DNA from: Mycobacterium sp. SMC-4
Lineage (GTDB): Bacteria > Actinomycetota > Actinomycetes > Mycobacteriales > Mycobacteriaceae
Assembly (NCBI RefSeq): GCF_025263265.1
Contig: NZ_CP079869.1
Span: forward strand, 4,154,001 to 4,218,000
Length of the DNA: 64,000 nt
Direction: 5' to 3'
This document shows positions 36,117 to 43,664 of the stretch, in pieces (position 1 is the stretch's first letter; each line of letters starts with the position of its first letter). The notes beneath the pieces are model-generated. The model was not told the DNA's origin, made no database searches, and saw only the letters and a program-made list of their open reading frames with translations. Both the position numbers and the translations under genes were made by a program.

Positions 36117-37553
36117 TTAGGCCGTGGTGGGGATCGAGAGCAGCCTGAACGCTTCGGGCACGAGAACACCGGAACCGTATCTGGCCCACAAGAATCCACC
36201 GCGACGCCCCACCGGTCTGCGGTTGGGGCCGACCACGTTGGGGATCAGCTCAAGCAGCGAGCCCGAACGAACCGTGATCAGGAACTGCTTGAAGTCGCCG
36301 TACAATGCGACGAAATTGTCTTCGGTGACAGCCGGATTGATCGTCACATCCATGTGTGAGTTCTCGAACACGTTGCGGCCCAGCAGCATCGGCGGGTTGT
36401 CGCGCAGCTCCGGGAAACGTAGCGCGCCGTTTCCGGTCTCAAACTGTCGCGCCGTGTTGATCAAACCCAAACCCATCATCCACGATGAATTTGCCTGCCA
36501 GCGTGGCGCTGCCTCGTTTTGCACCTTGTAAATATCTGCTGCGGAGAATGTTTCGGCAACAGTCGGCGACACCACCGAACCACCCGCAGCGGCGACAGCC
36601 GTTACCACGCCGGTCGGCTGACCGGTCCCCGTGCCGAGCGTGCTCGCCGCACTTGTCAACTGGTCGAGCCCGTCGAGCAGCAACTTTCCTAGCTCGTCAA
36701 GGAAGCTAGCGGCGTCCATGCCGACCTCAAACGACCATTCGACGTACGCGGAAGCCTTGTGGCACGGGATCGCGGGCTGACCGAACGTCGGCGACGCGTC
36801 GGCGGCTTCGTCGCCTTCACCAAGCCATTCGGCGGTCACCCCGGCACTGGTGACACCGTGCCAAACGTCGGTGAACGTGGGCTCGACACGCGCGATCTGC
36901 AACAGCGGGTTGGTGGACCCGCCGTTGGTGAGCAGCACTGTCGGGTCGAGGTGCCACGGCACCAAGTAGCCGCCTTGGTTGTCGGTCAGCGACATCGCGC
37001 TGCGTTCGGCGTGCACGGCGGTGGCGACCCGCCACGCCTCGGCCTCGTCGGGTGTCCAGGACAGATGCCCGTTGTCGGGGTCGATAGCCTTCTTGGCGAA
37101 CGCTGACCGGTAGGCCTCGCTGCCGGTCGCGGCCACCCACCGGGCCGACCAGGACCGGGCCAGCAATGAACCGGTGTCGAGCTGGCGCTCGACTGTTTCG
37201 GCGCCGGAAGCGTTGACAGTGCCGTCGCTGACAGCGCGTTCCAGCAGGCGCATCGCTCGGTCGCGGCCAGGGACACGGCTGCCGCGTTCGTGGTCACCAT
37301 CGCCCGGATCGGTGCCGGGAACCAGCTTTGTCCGGCCCTCGCCGAGCGGCTCGCGGCCCGACTTCACGTCCAGCCTTTTGCGATGGCCGTTGACTTGGTC
37401 GAATTCGTCCTGCAGCTCGCGAACCCGCTGCTCGTCGGCGGCGCTGAGCCGGTGTTTCGAAGAGATGATTTTGCCCTGCTCCTGCACGAGTTCGGCGCAG
37501 GCTGCAGCGCAATCGTCGCGCGTCATCCGCGCCAATTCTTCACGTGTCTTCAT
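36117..37553 (-). CDS. HK97-fold phage major capsid protein
   Basis: A 478-residue major capsid protein similar in size to the phiRv1/phiRv2 capsid proteins. Residues 1-95 are a charged, helical scaffold-like delta region (MKTREELARMTRDDCAAACAELVQEQ...), followed by a linker and the HK97 core: GGYLVPWHLDPTVLL N-arm region, VEWSFEVGMDAASFLDELGKLLLDGLDQ long helix and LGTGTGQPTGVVTAV, then ARYGSGVLVPEAFRLL at the C-terminus. GAAGGA lies 9 nt before the ATG at 37553. No separate prohead protease is next to it, unlike most HK97-type phages, so maturation would need a helper phage or none. Confidence 0.88.
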   Translation of the reverse strand: MKTREELARMTRDDCAAACAELVQEQGKIISSKHRLSAADEQRVRELQDEFDQVNGHRKRLDVKSGREPLGEGRTKLVPGTDPGDGDHERGSRVPGRDRAMRLLERAVSDGTVNASGAETVERQLDTGSLLARSWSARWVAATGSEAYRSAFAKKAIDPDNGHLSWTPDEAEAWRVATAVHAERSAMSLTDNQGGYLVPWHLDPTVLLTNGGSTNPLLQIARVEPTFTDVWHGVTSAGVTAEWLGEGDEAADASPTFGQPAIPCHKASAYVEWSFEVGMDAASFLDELGKLLLDGLDQLTSAASTLGTGTGQPTGVVTAVAAAGGSVVSPTVAETFSAADIYKVQNEAAPRWQANSSWMMGLGLINTARQFETGNGALRFPELRDNPPMLLGRNVFENSHMDVTINPAVTEDNFVALYGDFKQFLITVRSGSLLELIPNVVGPNRRPVGRRGGFLWARYGSGVLVPEAFRLLSIPTTA

Positions 37554-37754
37554 GTTTTGGCGTCCTTCGAGAGACCACAACAGACACCCCGGCTTGCGGG
37601 GAGTGTTGGGAGGCAACAGTTTCGGGACTCACCAGAGTGTCGGGCCTCTCGTAGCCGGGTCACCTGACAGCCGCAGTGTTTCAGGTGCCGACGTTGCGCG
37701 AACGTGAGCACCCTTCAGGTTAGCGAGCGATTCCGCATCACGCCAACCTGTTCG

Positions 37755-37780
37755 GCGACACACCATCGACGACACGCCGG
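37755..37780 (-). repeat. island direct repeat, copy 1
   Basis: GCGACAC followed by AC and then the 17-bp block CATCGACGACACGCCGG; the same block occurs at 42619-42635. It lies about 200 bp upstream of the capsid start, and creates an ATG for a possible 45-codon frame (37629-37766) that I do not call. Confidence 0.6.
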
Positions 37781-37800
37781 GGCTTCGCCCGATCACACAC

Positions 37801-38031
37801 TCACGACGCCGCCGCGCGTTTCGCATCGGCCAGATTGTCGAACCGACGCGGGTGCCCGAACGGTCGCCCGTCCACCCAGCTTTCCAGCATCCAGAACCCG
37901 CCGTGTTGCAACGCCAAACCGGGCGGTGCGTCCTTCGGATAGGGCACGTGCTCGCGGCGCACAATATGCAACCGGTCGCCGTCAGTGGCCCGCCACGTGC
38001 CGTCGTCGTGCTGCACCCAATCCATGTCCAT
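37801..38031 (-). CDS. small island protein between small terminase and capsid
   Basis: A 76-residue protein, MDMDWVQHDDGTWRATDGDRL, with many Trp/His/Asp residues, reading like a small beta-rich domain (LHIVRREHVPY; GGFWMLESWVDGRPFG). Its ATG overlaps the small-terminase stop (ATGA-type), so translation is coupled to packaging genes. It sits where phiRv1-like elements and HK97-type phages carry a protease or head accessory gene, but shows no protease motif. Function unknown. Confidence 0.65.
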   Translation of the reverse strand: MDMDWVQHDDGTWRATDGDRLHIVRREHVPYPKDAPPGLALQHGGFWMLESWVDGRPFGHPRRFDNLADAKRAAAS

Positions 38032-38534
38032 CAGACTGTTCCCGCCCAGCCGAACGGGTTGGGCGCGGTCGGGTCAGCTGTTCCCGCAGCAAGACCCGCG
38101 ATGGCCGACTCTGCAGCGGGTGTGCAGCCGAGTTCGCGGGCGCAGGCCCGCATCTCTCCGACTGCCATCCGCGCCTCCCGCAGAGCGGGGTTACTCTTCA
38201 CGGCGGTGCCAGTTCGGGTTTTCACCGGCAACAACACCCCGAACCGCTCGACGGCAGCGTGAGCACGGAGGGCCTGGTCATACATCATGGCGTAGCCGCG
38301 CAGCACGCCGACGTGTGCCTCGGTGAGCAGATCGAGACGTTCCAACGTGGGGACCGTTGCCTCCCAGAGGACTTTCTCATTCTCGGTGAGATCAGCCGGC
38401 ATCTCCGGTGCCTCACGAATAAAGCTGGGCGGCAACGGAACCCGTCGTCCACCGCTGTCGCGCCCTTCGCGGACGCCCTTCAGAAGCCGCAGACTTGCGG
38501 GCGCTGCGCGTCGCCCCGATCCTTTACCGCCCAT
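38031..38534 (-). CDS. phage terminase small subunit, P27 family
   Basis: A 167-residue protein beginning MGGKGSGRRAAPASLRLLKG, the basic N-terminus typical of P27-family small terminases, then FIREAPEMPADLTENEKVLWEATVPTLERLDLLTEAHVGVL and a helical C-terminal domain. Small terminase binds the packaging site and directs DNA to the large terminase. No large terminase is encoded in the island, so it would have to redirect the motor of a helper phage, as satellite elements do. It is the first gene of an operon with its own promoter region at 38605-38650. Confidence 0.85.
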   Translation of the reverse strand: MGGKGSGRRAAPASLRLLKGVREGRDSGGRRVPLPPSFIREAPEMPADLTENEKVLWEATVPTLERLDLLTEAHVGVLRGYAMMYDQALRAHAAVERFGVLLPVKTRTGTAVKSNPALREARMAVGEMRACARELGCTPAAESAIAGLAAGTADPTAPNPFGWAGTV

Positions 38535-38604
38535 AGTATTCAGAGGCCTCCTTGCGTACCAACAGTTTTCAGTAGCCGACTGAGGTCGGAATGTGTTGCG
38601 GCCC

Positions 38605-38650
38605 ATTGTACGCCGACCGTGCAGTGCAAACCTGATTTTCCGACCGTGCA
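38605..38650 (-). promoter_or_regulatory. putative packaging-operon promoter with 11-bp direct repeats
   Basis: On the minus strand a TACAAT -10 (38605-38610) lies 71 bp upstream of the small-terminase start. CCGACCGTGCA occurs twice on the plus strand, at 38613-38623 and 38640-38650, placed just upstream of the -10 and near the -35, as expected for an activator or repressor site. Confidence 0.5.
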
Positions 38651-38696
38651 CATGCGGCGACGCGGGGCGTTGTCGGTCGGGCAAACGTTCCGCGAT

Positions 38697-38713
38697 GGGG
38701 GGACCGGCCCCCC
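38697..38713 (-). terminator. GC hairpin ending the replication-side operon
   Basis: GGGGGG (38697-38702), loop ACCGG, CCCCCC (38708-38713). It lies about 36 bp after the stop of the 102-residue gene and upstream of the packaging promoter, separating two transcription units. Confidence 0.55.
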
Positions 38714-38748
38714 TGGGTCGGGACCTGTTGGGCGGCAGCATGTCCCGC

Positions 38749-39057
38749 TCACGACTGGGTCTCGGGTTGTGTTGTGCCGGTTGCGGTTTGGGGCGTGTCG
38801 GTCGGTGTCGGGTGTTGTTGCGGGTCAACGGTTTTGGCGTGATCGGCGAGTGCATAGAACAGTTGGCCCACAACGTTTCTCAGTTGTGCGACGCCGAGGC
38901 CGCGCAGGTGTTGCTCAACTTTGGTGGCGTAGGCGGCACCGCGTCGAGCGTCGGCAACTATGGCGCGTGCTGCCACCTGGGCACGGTCGGTGCTCAGACA
39001 CCGGCTCGGCGTCCCACCCTGCACCTGCACGGCACCTCCGCGCCGCAGCTGTGCCAT
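38749..39057 (-). CDS. small island protein, unknown
   Basis: A 102-residue protein, MAQLRRGGAVQVQGGTP, with a central helical part (AARAIVADARRGAAYATKVEQHLRGLGVAQLRNVVGQ) and a Pro/Thr/Gln-rich tail. Its ATG overlaps the stop of the upstream 103-residue gene by one base (TGATG), indicating coupled translation. No family recognised; similar small helical proteins occur in phiRv-like elements between replication and packaging genes. Confidence 0.6.
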   Translation of the reverse strand: MAQLRRGGAVQVQGGTPSRCLSTDRAQVAARAIVADARRGAAYATKVEQHLRGLGVAQLRNVVGQLFYALADHAKTVDPQQHPTPTDTPQTATGTTQPETQS

Positions 39058-39368
39058 CAGCAGGCCCAACGCTCGCTAGCTGGTGGGGCGATGCCGTCGT
39101 CGTCGGCAGCGCTCGACCACACCGCAATGTCGCCGAACTGTTCGATCAGTTCCAGCCACAACCGGGCGAAGCACTCGATGCGGTCGAGTTGGTCGGCGTC
39201 GGCCAGCATGACCGGGCCGTGGCCGAGGCGGTCGAGCGCCTGCATGGCCGACCACGGGCTCCACGGTGGTACGGCACCGGGGCGACGCATCAGCGCCGTC
39301 TCGATCTGCTGGCCGAGCAGGGCGATGCGTCGCCGTTGGCGATCCAGGTCTGTGAGCTGCTGTCGCAT
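39057..39368 (-). CDS. small island protein, unknown
   Basis: A 103-residue protein starting MRQQLTDLDRQRRRIALLGQQ, a coiled-coil-like N-terminus, followed by PPWSPWSAMQALDRLGHGPVMLADADQLDRIECFARLWLELIEQFGDIAVW. GGGAGG precedes the ATG. It lies immediately past the candidate replication origin, between the primase and packaging genes. The helical, charged sequence would suit a DNA-binding or replication accessory role, but this is only inference. Confidence 0.6.
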   Translation of the reverse strand: MRQQLTDLDRQRRRIALLGQQIETALMRRPGAVPPWSPWSAMQALDRLGHGPVMLADADQLDRIECFARLWLELIEQFGDIAVWSSAADDDGIAPPASERWAC

Positions 39369-39551
39369 GTGTGTGCCTCCCTAACGACGTCCAACACCTG
39401 CCCAGGTGGTTCGCTTCCCCGGCGGCGAGAAAACCCGCAGCGTGCCACTCAGCGCCGGGACGGTGCATCGCAGCGCCGGGGTCGCGCTTGGTGACCACCA
39501 ACGGCAGCGCACCATTGCGGCACAGCCGCAGCCCTCGTCGTTTGCTTGCGG

Positions 39552-39734
39552 TGTCGTCATGACGACAAAATTCTGTCGTCATTGGGGGTTGGGTGTGGAC
39601 AACCCCTAATACGCGAATTCGATAGTTAGTTAGTCTATATATACCTGATAGATGGGTTGTTAGGTCTCCCTTACTTTTCGGCGGAAGCGCCGAACGACGA
39701 CAACACAATGTCGTCATGTCGTCATTGTCGTCAT
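39552..39734. other. candidate replication origin of the island (iterons, DnaA box, AT-rich core)
   Basis: Six exact copies of TGTCGTCAT lie here: 39552-39560, 39559-39567 (inverted, forming the palindrome TGTCGTCATGACGACA), 39574-39582, then 39709-39717, 39717-39725 and 39726-39734 in tandem. Between the two groups are TGTGGACAA (39594-39602), the reverse complement of the DnaA box TTGTCCACA, and an AT-rich stretch around 39606-39665 (TAGTTAGTTAGTCTATATAT). The array begins 21 bp past the primase stop. Iteron groups flanking an AT-rich core next to a primase/rep gene are the layout of origins in staphylococcal pathogenicity-island satellites. Confidence 0.65.
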
Positions 39735-39754
39735 TTGCTGTGCGCCGCAGCGGA

Positions 39755-41542
39755 TCAACCGTTCAGCGTCCATCTCACGGTGCGTTCACCCGGTTGCGGA
39801 TCAAGTCGGCGCACCTCGCCGGACTCGGCCAAACCCAGCAGTACCTTGGCGATATGCGGCTGGTCACGACCGGCTGCACGACGCCGCAATGTGCCTTCGG
39901 TGACTCCGTCTGACCCCGCCTCGCGCAGCTTGCCGACCACCCAATTTTCAAGTCGGCGGCGACGCTGAAAACCTTGGCGGCTCTGCTCGTCGTTGGCGGC
40001 GTCGAACTCGACACCACGCGTGCGGCCCCGCTTGCGGGCCTCGGTAACCGTCGCGCGGTCGACCTCTTGAGTGACATAGTCACGCGTGAACGTCGACACC
40101 CGTGCCGCGACCCCGGCCAACCGCCAATCGTCTGGCGTCATTTCGTCGCGGCCGTCGAGCACGGCCAGTGCGAACGCGAATTTTTCCCGCACGAATAGGG
40201 CGTGTGCGTCTAGGTTGTCGTGCTCGTCGCAGTCACGGTGTTGCCGTTCTGCGGCATCGCGGATCATCTCGACGGCCTCGAAAGGAACCGCCAATTCTTT
40301 CGGGTACTGCCACGCCGCGGGCGACGGCAACACCAGCGGCCCAGGCCATGGTGGGGCTTGCCTGCTCACCCGCTGGTCGACGCCGGGAAACCACATGAAC
40401 CGTTGCAGTAGACCGCCTGTCCGGTCGTCGAGCAGCACGCCCGCCTTGGCTGGTTGAATGTTGATCACTAGAACGGTGCGATAGCTGTGCGCTGGCAGGT
40501 GTAAATCGTTGGTGCGGTAGGAGAACCCGATCTGCGCGCCGGTGAACGCGGATCGCAGCGTGCTCGACAGGGTCGCGTTTTTACGGGAGCCGAGCACCTG
40601 CAGGCTGTCGCCTTCGTCGGCGACGAACAGCACCGACTCGTGCAGCCCGGCAGGTTCCCCGGTTTCTTTGTTGGCCGGTCGCGTGTAGGCGTCGAGAAAC
40701 CCCTCCCCGCTGCCCAGGTTCCGTCGCCGCACTGTCGACCGAACAAGCTCGTGTGCAACACTTTCCGACGCTGACTTGGTTGCCCCTGACGGGGCTGCGA
40801 CCACACCAAACCAGTTGAGCGAGCCGCGCCCGCCGATGAGCGGCGGCAACACAATGTGCGGACGCAGCATGGCCAACGCGATGGCGACACAATGGGCGAG
40901 CACCGGCCACGGTGAGCACATCCGCGACAGTGCCGCAAGATAGATGGTTTGCAGCGACTCCCGCTCGGTCCAGAACCCCCTTTCAAGGCGTTGGAAGTCG
41001 TTGAACCGTAGCGGTTCCGGCTCGTCGTCATGATCGGCGTAGATGCCACCGGCCCGCGCCCTGGTGCCGACATTGGACAGGTCTCGTGGGTTGTCGAATC
41101 CGCGACGGCGAGCACTGGCGATCGTGTCGGTGACCGATTTTTCCCCGTCCTCCTGTTCGAGAAGGTTGGCCCGGCAGGCATCCCGCAACGCGCTGTAGAC
41201 GTCGGTTTCGTCGAGCGCACCCGCTGCGACCAGTTCGTACAGGTTGGCCGCTGACCGGAACAGCTGGGTGTTGCGGTCGCCTTTCGGTGCGTCGGCCACT
41301 ATCCGTGTCTCGGCGTCAAACGCTTTCCGCGCGTATGTGGTGACCACGGCGCTGTTCGGGTCTGTGCGTGGCGGCTGGGCCGCTGCTATCGCCTTGTCTG
41401 CGGCTGCCTGGTTGTCGTAGTACGGGTTGCCGTCCCATGGCAGTCGGATCGGCTTCGGTGTAAGATCGGTGTCGCTTGTGTCAGCAGCGTTGCTAGTGCC
41501 CCCCGCCTTCCCACGGTCGGGGGGTTCTGGTTTCTGGGGCAT
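39755..41542 (-). CDS. phage-type primase/helicase (phiRv-like replication protein)
   Basis: A 595-residue replication protein. Residues about 60-160 form a helical linker (ADAPKGDRNTQLFRSAANLYELV ... SVTDTIASARRRGFDNPRDL) seen in mycobacteriophage primase/polymerases; residues 200-500 form a DUF3987-like helicase with a P-loop variant VAAPSGATKSASESV and a Walker B VLFVADEGDSL. The C-terminal 80 residues (VTEGTLRRRAAGRDQPHIAKVLLGLAESGEV) look like a winged helix that could bind the iterons just downstream. The ATG at 41542 has GGGAGGTTGA upstream; it is 1 bp from the stop of the nuclease gene. Similar to the primase-like proteins of phiRv1/phiRv2. Confidence 0.8.
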   Translation of the reverse strand: MPQKPEPPDRGKAGGTSNAADTSDTDLTPKPIRLPWDGNPYYDNQAAADKAIAAAQPPRTDPNSAVVTTYARKAFDAETRIVADAPKGDRNTQLFRSAANLYELVAAGALDETDVYSALRDACRANLLEQEDGEKSVTDTIASARRRGFDNPRDLSNVGTRARAGGIYADHDDEPEPLRFNDFQRLERGFWTERESLQTIYLAALSRMCSPWPVLAHCVAIALAMLRPHIVLPPLIGGRGSLNWFGVVAAPSGATKSASESVAHELVRSTVRRRNLGSGEGFLDAYTRPANKETGEPAGLHESVLFVADEGDSLQVLGSRKNATLSSTLRSAFTGAQIGFSYRTNDLHLPAHSYRTVLVINIQPAKAGVLLDDRTGGLLQRFMWFPGVDQRVSRQAPPWPGPLVLPSPAAWQYPKELAVPFEAVEMIRDAAERQHRDCDEHDNLDAHALFVREKFAFALAVLDGRDEMTPDDWRLAGVAARVSTFTRDYVTQEVDRATVTEARKRGRTRGVEFDAANDEQSRQGFQRRRRLENWVVGKLREAGSDGVTEGTLRRRAAGRDQPHIAKVLLGLAESGEVRRLDPQPGERTVRWTLNG

Positions 41543-41543
41543 C

Positions 41544-42032
41544 TCAGCGGTCAACCTCCCCGCCGTATTCGCGGGTGCTGACATCCGAATTGTGTTGCGG
41601 CTCAATCTGAGTCACGTGACTCACGTGGGCGGCCTTCACGATGACCGCTTCGGCTTGCGCGCGGTTGCCCGCGCGGGACGCAGCAGCTCGGCCAGGCGGG
41701 CGGCGCTGCGGGTCGTGCATAGCGCACGGCCCGCCATCGGTGATGAACTGGCACGGACGGCCAAGTCGTGTGGGCATTCCGCAGACCCTGACCGGCACGC
41801 CTACGCGGTTGTGCAGCGGTGACTCGGTTGCGAGGGCTCTAGTTTCAGCGTCGAGCGCACGACGACGGTCGTGAAAGTGGGTGATCTTTATGGTGTCAAC
41901 GCGGGGCGACCACGCTTTCGTGTGATGTTCAACGATGCGACGAGAGCCCCGGCAGGTCACGCCGACATACAACAGTCGACCATCGGCGTCGAACATGCGA
42001 TACACCGCGTTTTGCTCGGCTCGGTCGCTCAC
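41544..42032 (-). CDS. GIY-YIG nuclease domain protein
   Basis: A 162-residue protein. AVYRMFDADGRLLYVGVT is a variant GIY-YIG core, followed by Arg and His residues (GSRRIVEHHTKAW) and ALDAETRALATESPLHNRV with the metal-binding Glu and Asn. A C-terminal C-x-C/H cluster (RVCGMPTRLGRPCQF; GGPCAMHDP) may bind zinc. The GTG start at 42032 overlaps the previous stop (GTGA), and the primase starts 1 bp after its end, so it belongs to the replication operon. Single-strand nicking or recombination roles are possible. One TGAGTC/GACTCA dyad lies in its coding sequence. Confidence 0.78.
   Translation of the reverse strand: MSDRAEQNAVYRMFDADGRLLYVGVTCRGSRRIVEHHTKAWSPRVDTIKITHFHDRRRALDAETRALATESPLHNRVGVPVRVCGMPTRLGRPCQFITDGGPCAMHDPQRRPPGRAAASRAGNRAQAEAVIVKAAHVSHVTQIEPQHNSDVSTREYGGEVDR
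41608..41623. promoter_or_regulatory. island dyad 2: TGAGTC-N4-GACTCA
   Basis: TGAGTCACGTGACTCA, a perfect 16-bp palindrome, 65 bp upstream of the primase start and inside the 3' end of the GIY-YIG gene. Confidence 0.45.
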
Positions 42033-42307
42033 GATGCCGACCCCCGCCGCTGGCGGGCACGTGACGCGCGGAACGCCAACTGCTGAAAATGAGCAGCCTT
42101 CGCGTTGCGTATCGCCTTGGCCCGTTCGGTTTCCGACAGTTTCCGGTCGGGGTCGACCAGGTCGGCGAACCGGCGTTCGGCTGCGTCGCGGCCAGGTTGT
42201 GTGACCGCCAGACGGGACGCGTGGTCGGGTGTCTGCGCCCACCGCGTATTGGCGGCAATCTTGGCGCGTTGATGACGTTGCGCGGCAGTAAGTTTCGGAG
42301 ATGTCAC
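42029..42307 (-). CDS. small basic helical protein, first gene of the replication operon
   Basis: A 92-residue, Arg/Lys/Ala-rich protein, MTSPKLTAAQRHQRAKIAANTRWAQ, typical of small DNA-binding-like proteins in actinobacterial phages and plasmids. The GTG at 42307 has AAAGGA about 8 nt upstream, and the stop overlaps the nuclease start. No enzymatic motif. It could be an excisionase-like or regulator-like factor, but I cannot show a helix-turn-helix. Confidence 0.65.
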   Translation of the reverse strand: MTSPKLTAAQRHQRAKIAANTRWAQTPDHASRLAVTQPGRDAAERRFADLVDPDRKLSETERAKAIRNAKAAHFQQLAFRASRARQRRGSAS

Positions 42308-42561
42308 GGCGGTGTCCTTTCACACACTGCTGTTCGTGACCTCAACTCGGGACGGGTGCCCCGCGAAGCTCCAATCTTCCACCGCCGCGAAGGTCAGTCG
42401 CGGCTGCTACCGCCAAGCTAAGCCCTGATCGCGCCGAACCGCCACTGCCGGAACCGCTTACATCTGGCGCGCAGAACACAGGCAAATGGTACACACGCAT
42501 ACCGAACGGCGTCCCCATCCTGGGATTGTCAAGCAAACCGTGCGCGAAACCCTCTGTCTGT

Positions 42562-42577
42562 TGAGTCTTTTGACTCA
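42562..42577. promoter_or_regulatory. island dyad 3: TGAGTC-N4-GACTCA
   Basis: TGAGTCTTTTGACTCA, third copy of the dyad, in the control region upstream of the replication operon. Confidence 0.45.
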
Positions 42578-42610
42578 CCTCGGCAAAGTGGCCTGCTGAA
42601 CGCAATTGGT

Positions 42611-42635
42611 GCGACACGCATCGACGACACGCCGG
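42611..42635 (-). repeat. island direct repeat, copy 2
   Basis: GCGACAC followed by G and then CATCGACGACACGCCGG, identical over 17 bp to 37764-37780. It lies just downstream of a TAGAAT -10 on the minus strand, so would form the very 5' end of a transcript. Confidence 0.6.
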
Positions 42636-42762
42636 TCAGTCGATTCTATACACCGTCATGCAACGCGGTTGGCACGCGGCAGAGGGGGCAGTGCGGCGGC
42701 AATAGCTTTGGTTTCGGTTCCCTGGTATCGAAACTGTCTGCGCACCAGACTCGCCAACGACA

Positions 42763-43641
42763 TCAGAGTTCGCCGAGCGCGAGACGTTTCGCCTCGGCGG
42801 CGGCGCGGTCGGACGCGGTGGCCGCGACGTAGCGGTCCAGCATTTCGCGGCGACGCCACCCGGCGACCGCCATCAGACCACCCTCGGTGCCTTCAGCGGC
42901 CAGCCAGCGGGTCGCCATGGTGTGCCGCAGCAGGTGCAGATGGAAACGCTGTATCCCGGCGTCGGCAGCGCGCTTGCCGAGCGCGCGGTTCACCCCGGCG
43001 TAGGCGAGTGGCTTACCGGATTCGCTGAGCCACAGCTGGGACGCCTTCAATTCGCGACGAGCCCGCATGTAGCGGTCGATGGAGTGCGCCGTTTTCTGGC
43101 CGAACGGCACCACGCGCCCGCGACCGCCTTTGCCTCGCCGCACCTGGGCGAGGCCGCGGGACAGGTCGACGTCGTCAACACTGAGCCCGAGCAGCTCGGA
43201 CGCTCGTAGGCCGGTTTCGGCGAGTATGCGCGCCATCGCTTCGTCGCGGCGGTCCCGGAATGTGTTGCCCCGGCATGCTTTGAACAGCGCGGCCAGCTCA
43301 TCGTCAGTGAGCGGGTTGGCTGCTTTGGCAGGGACTTTTGGCAGGGTGAGCCCGGTCAACAGGTCGGCATCGATTTCACCCTCGGCAGCCAGCCAGCGCG
43401 AAAACTGTTTCAGTGCAACCTGTCTGACATAGGTGGTTCCCGGTGATGGCAGTGACGCTAGGAAAGCGGTCACTGTGCGGCGGTCCAGCACTGCGGGCAC
43501 ACCGCTGTCGGCGCACCATCGCAGAAACACGCGCACGCTGATTTCATACTGGTCAACCGTGGCGGGCGACTTGCCAGCGGCGCGGAGCGCCAGCACCCAC
43601 GACGGGACCAGGCCAGCTAACTTTTCCTGCGACTCAGCCAT
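42763..43641 (-). CDS. tyrosine recombinase (integrase)
   Basis: A 292-residue XerC/D-like integrase. The N-terminal SAM-like DNA-binding domain (TVDQYEISVRVFLRWCADSG) is followed by the catalytic domain: Arg in ETGLRASELLGL, Lys in VRRGKGGRGRVV, His-x-x-Arg in FHLHLLRHTMATRW, a Trp in AGWRRREM replacing the second His, and the nucleophile Tyr in MLDRYVAA. It likely catalyses integration and excision of the island. It lies 108 bp from the proposed right att repeat, the usual arrangement. An inverted repeat CGTAC-N4-GTACG (43651-43664) just upstream may control it. Confidence 0.93.
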   Translation of the reverse strand: MAESQEKLAGLVPSWVLALRAAGKSPATVDQYEISVRVFLRWCADSGVPAVLDRRTVTAFLASLPSPGTTYVRQVALKQFSRWLAAEGEIDADLLTGLTLPKVPAKAANPLTDDELAALFKACRGNTFRDRRDEAMARILAETGLRASELLGLSVDDVDLSRGLAQVRRGKGGRGRVVPFGQKTAHSIDRYMRARRELKASQLWLSESGKPLAYAGVNRALGKRAADAGIQRFHLHLLRHTMATRWLAAEGTEGGLMAVAGWRRREMLDRYVAATASDRAAAEAKRLALGEL

Positions 43642-43650
43642 GTCAATTAT

Positions 43651-43664
43651 CGTACTCGCGTACG
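43651..43664. promoter_or_regulatory. candidate operator of the integrase gene
   Basis: CGTAC and GTACG inverted around TCGC, 10 bp before the integrase ATG, downstream of a GATAAT -10-like motif at 43676-43682 on the minus strand. Confidence 0.35.

Larger units (their letters stand above)
42308..42762. other. 455-bp control region between integrase and replication operon
   Basis: No open frame here has family-like sequence. It holds a TAGAAT -10 on the minus strand (42643-42648, within TGTATAGAAT), immediately followed by the repeat copy at 42611-42635, and a TGAGTC dyad at 42562-42577. It probably contains the promoter and 5' leader of the replication operon. Confidence 0.5.

Noticed and set aside
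37629..37766. 45-codon minus-strand frame before the capsid gene
   Set aside because: The start codon is created by the repeated 25-bp element and no ribosome site or family pattern supports it.
39076..39717. 213-codon minus-strand frame across the candidate origin
   Set aside because: Overlaps the coupled small genes in another frame and runs through the iterons; its composition is Arg/Pro/His-rich shadow sequence.
42342..42617. 91-codon minus-strand frame in the island control region
   Set aside because: Composition is not protein-like, it has no ribosome site and it overlaps the operator and promoter signals.
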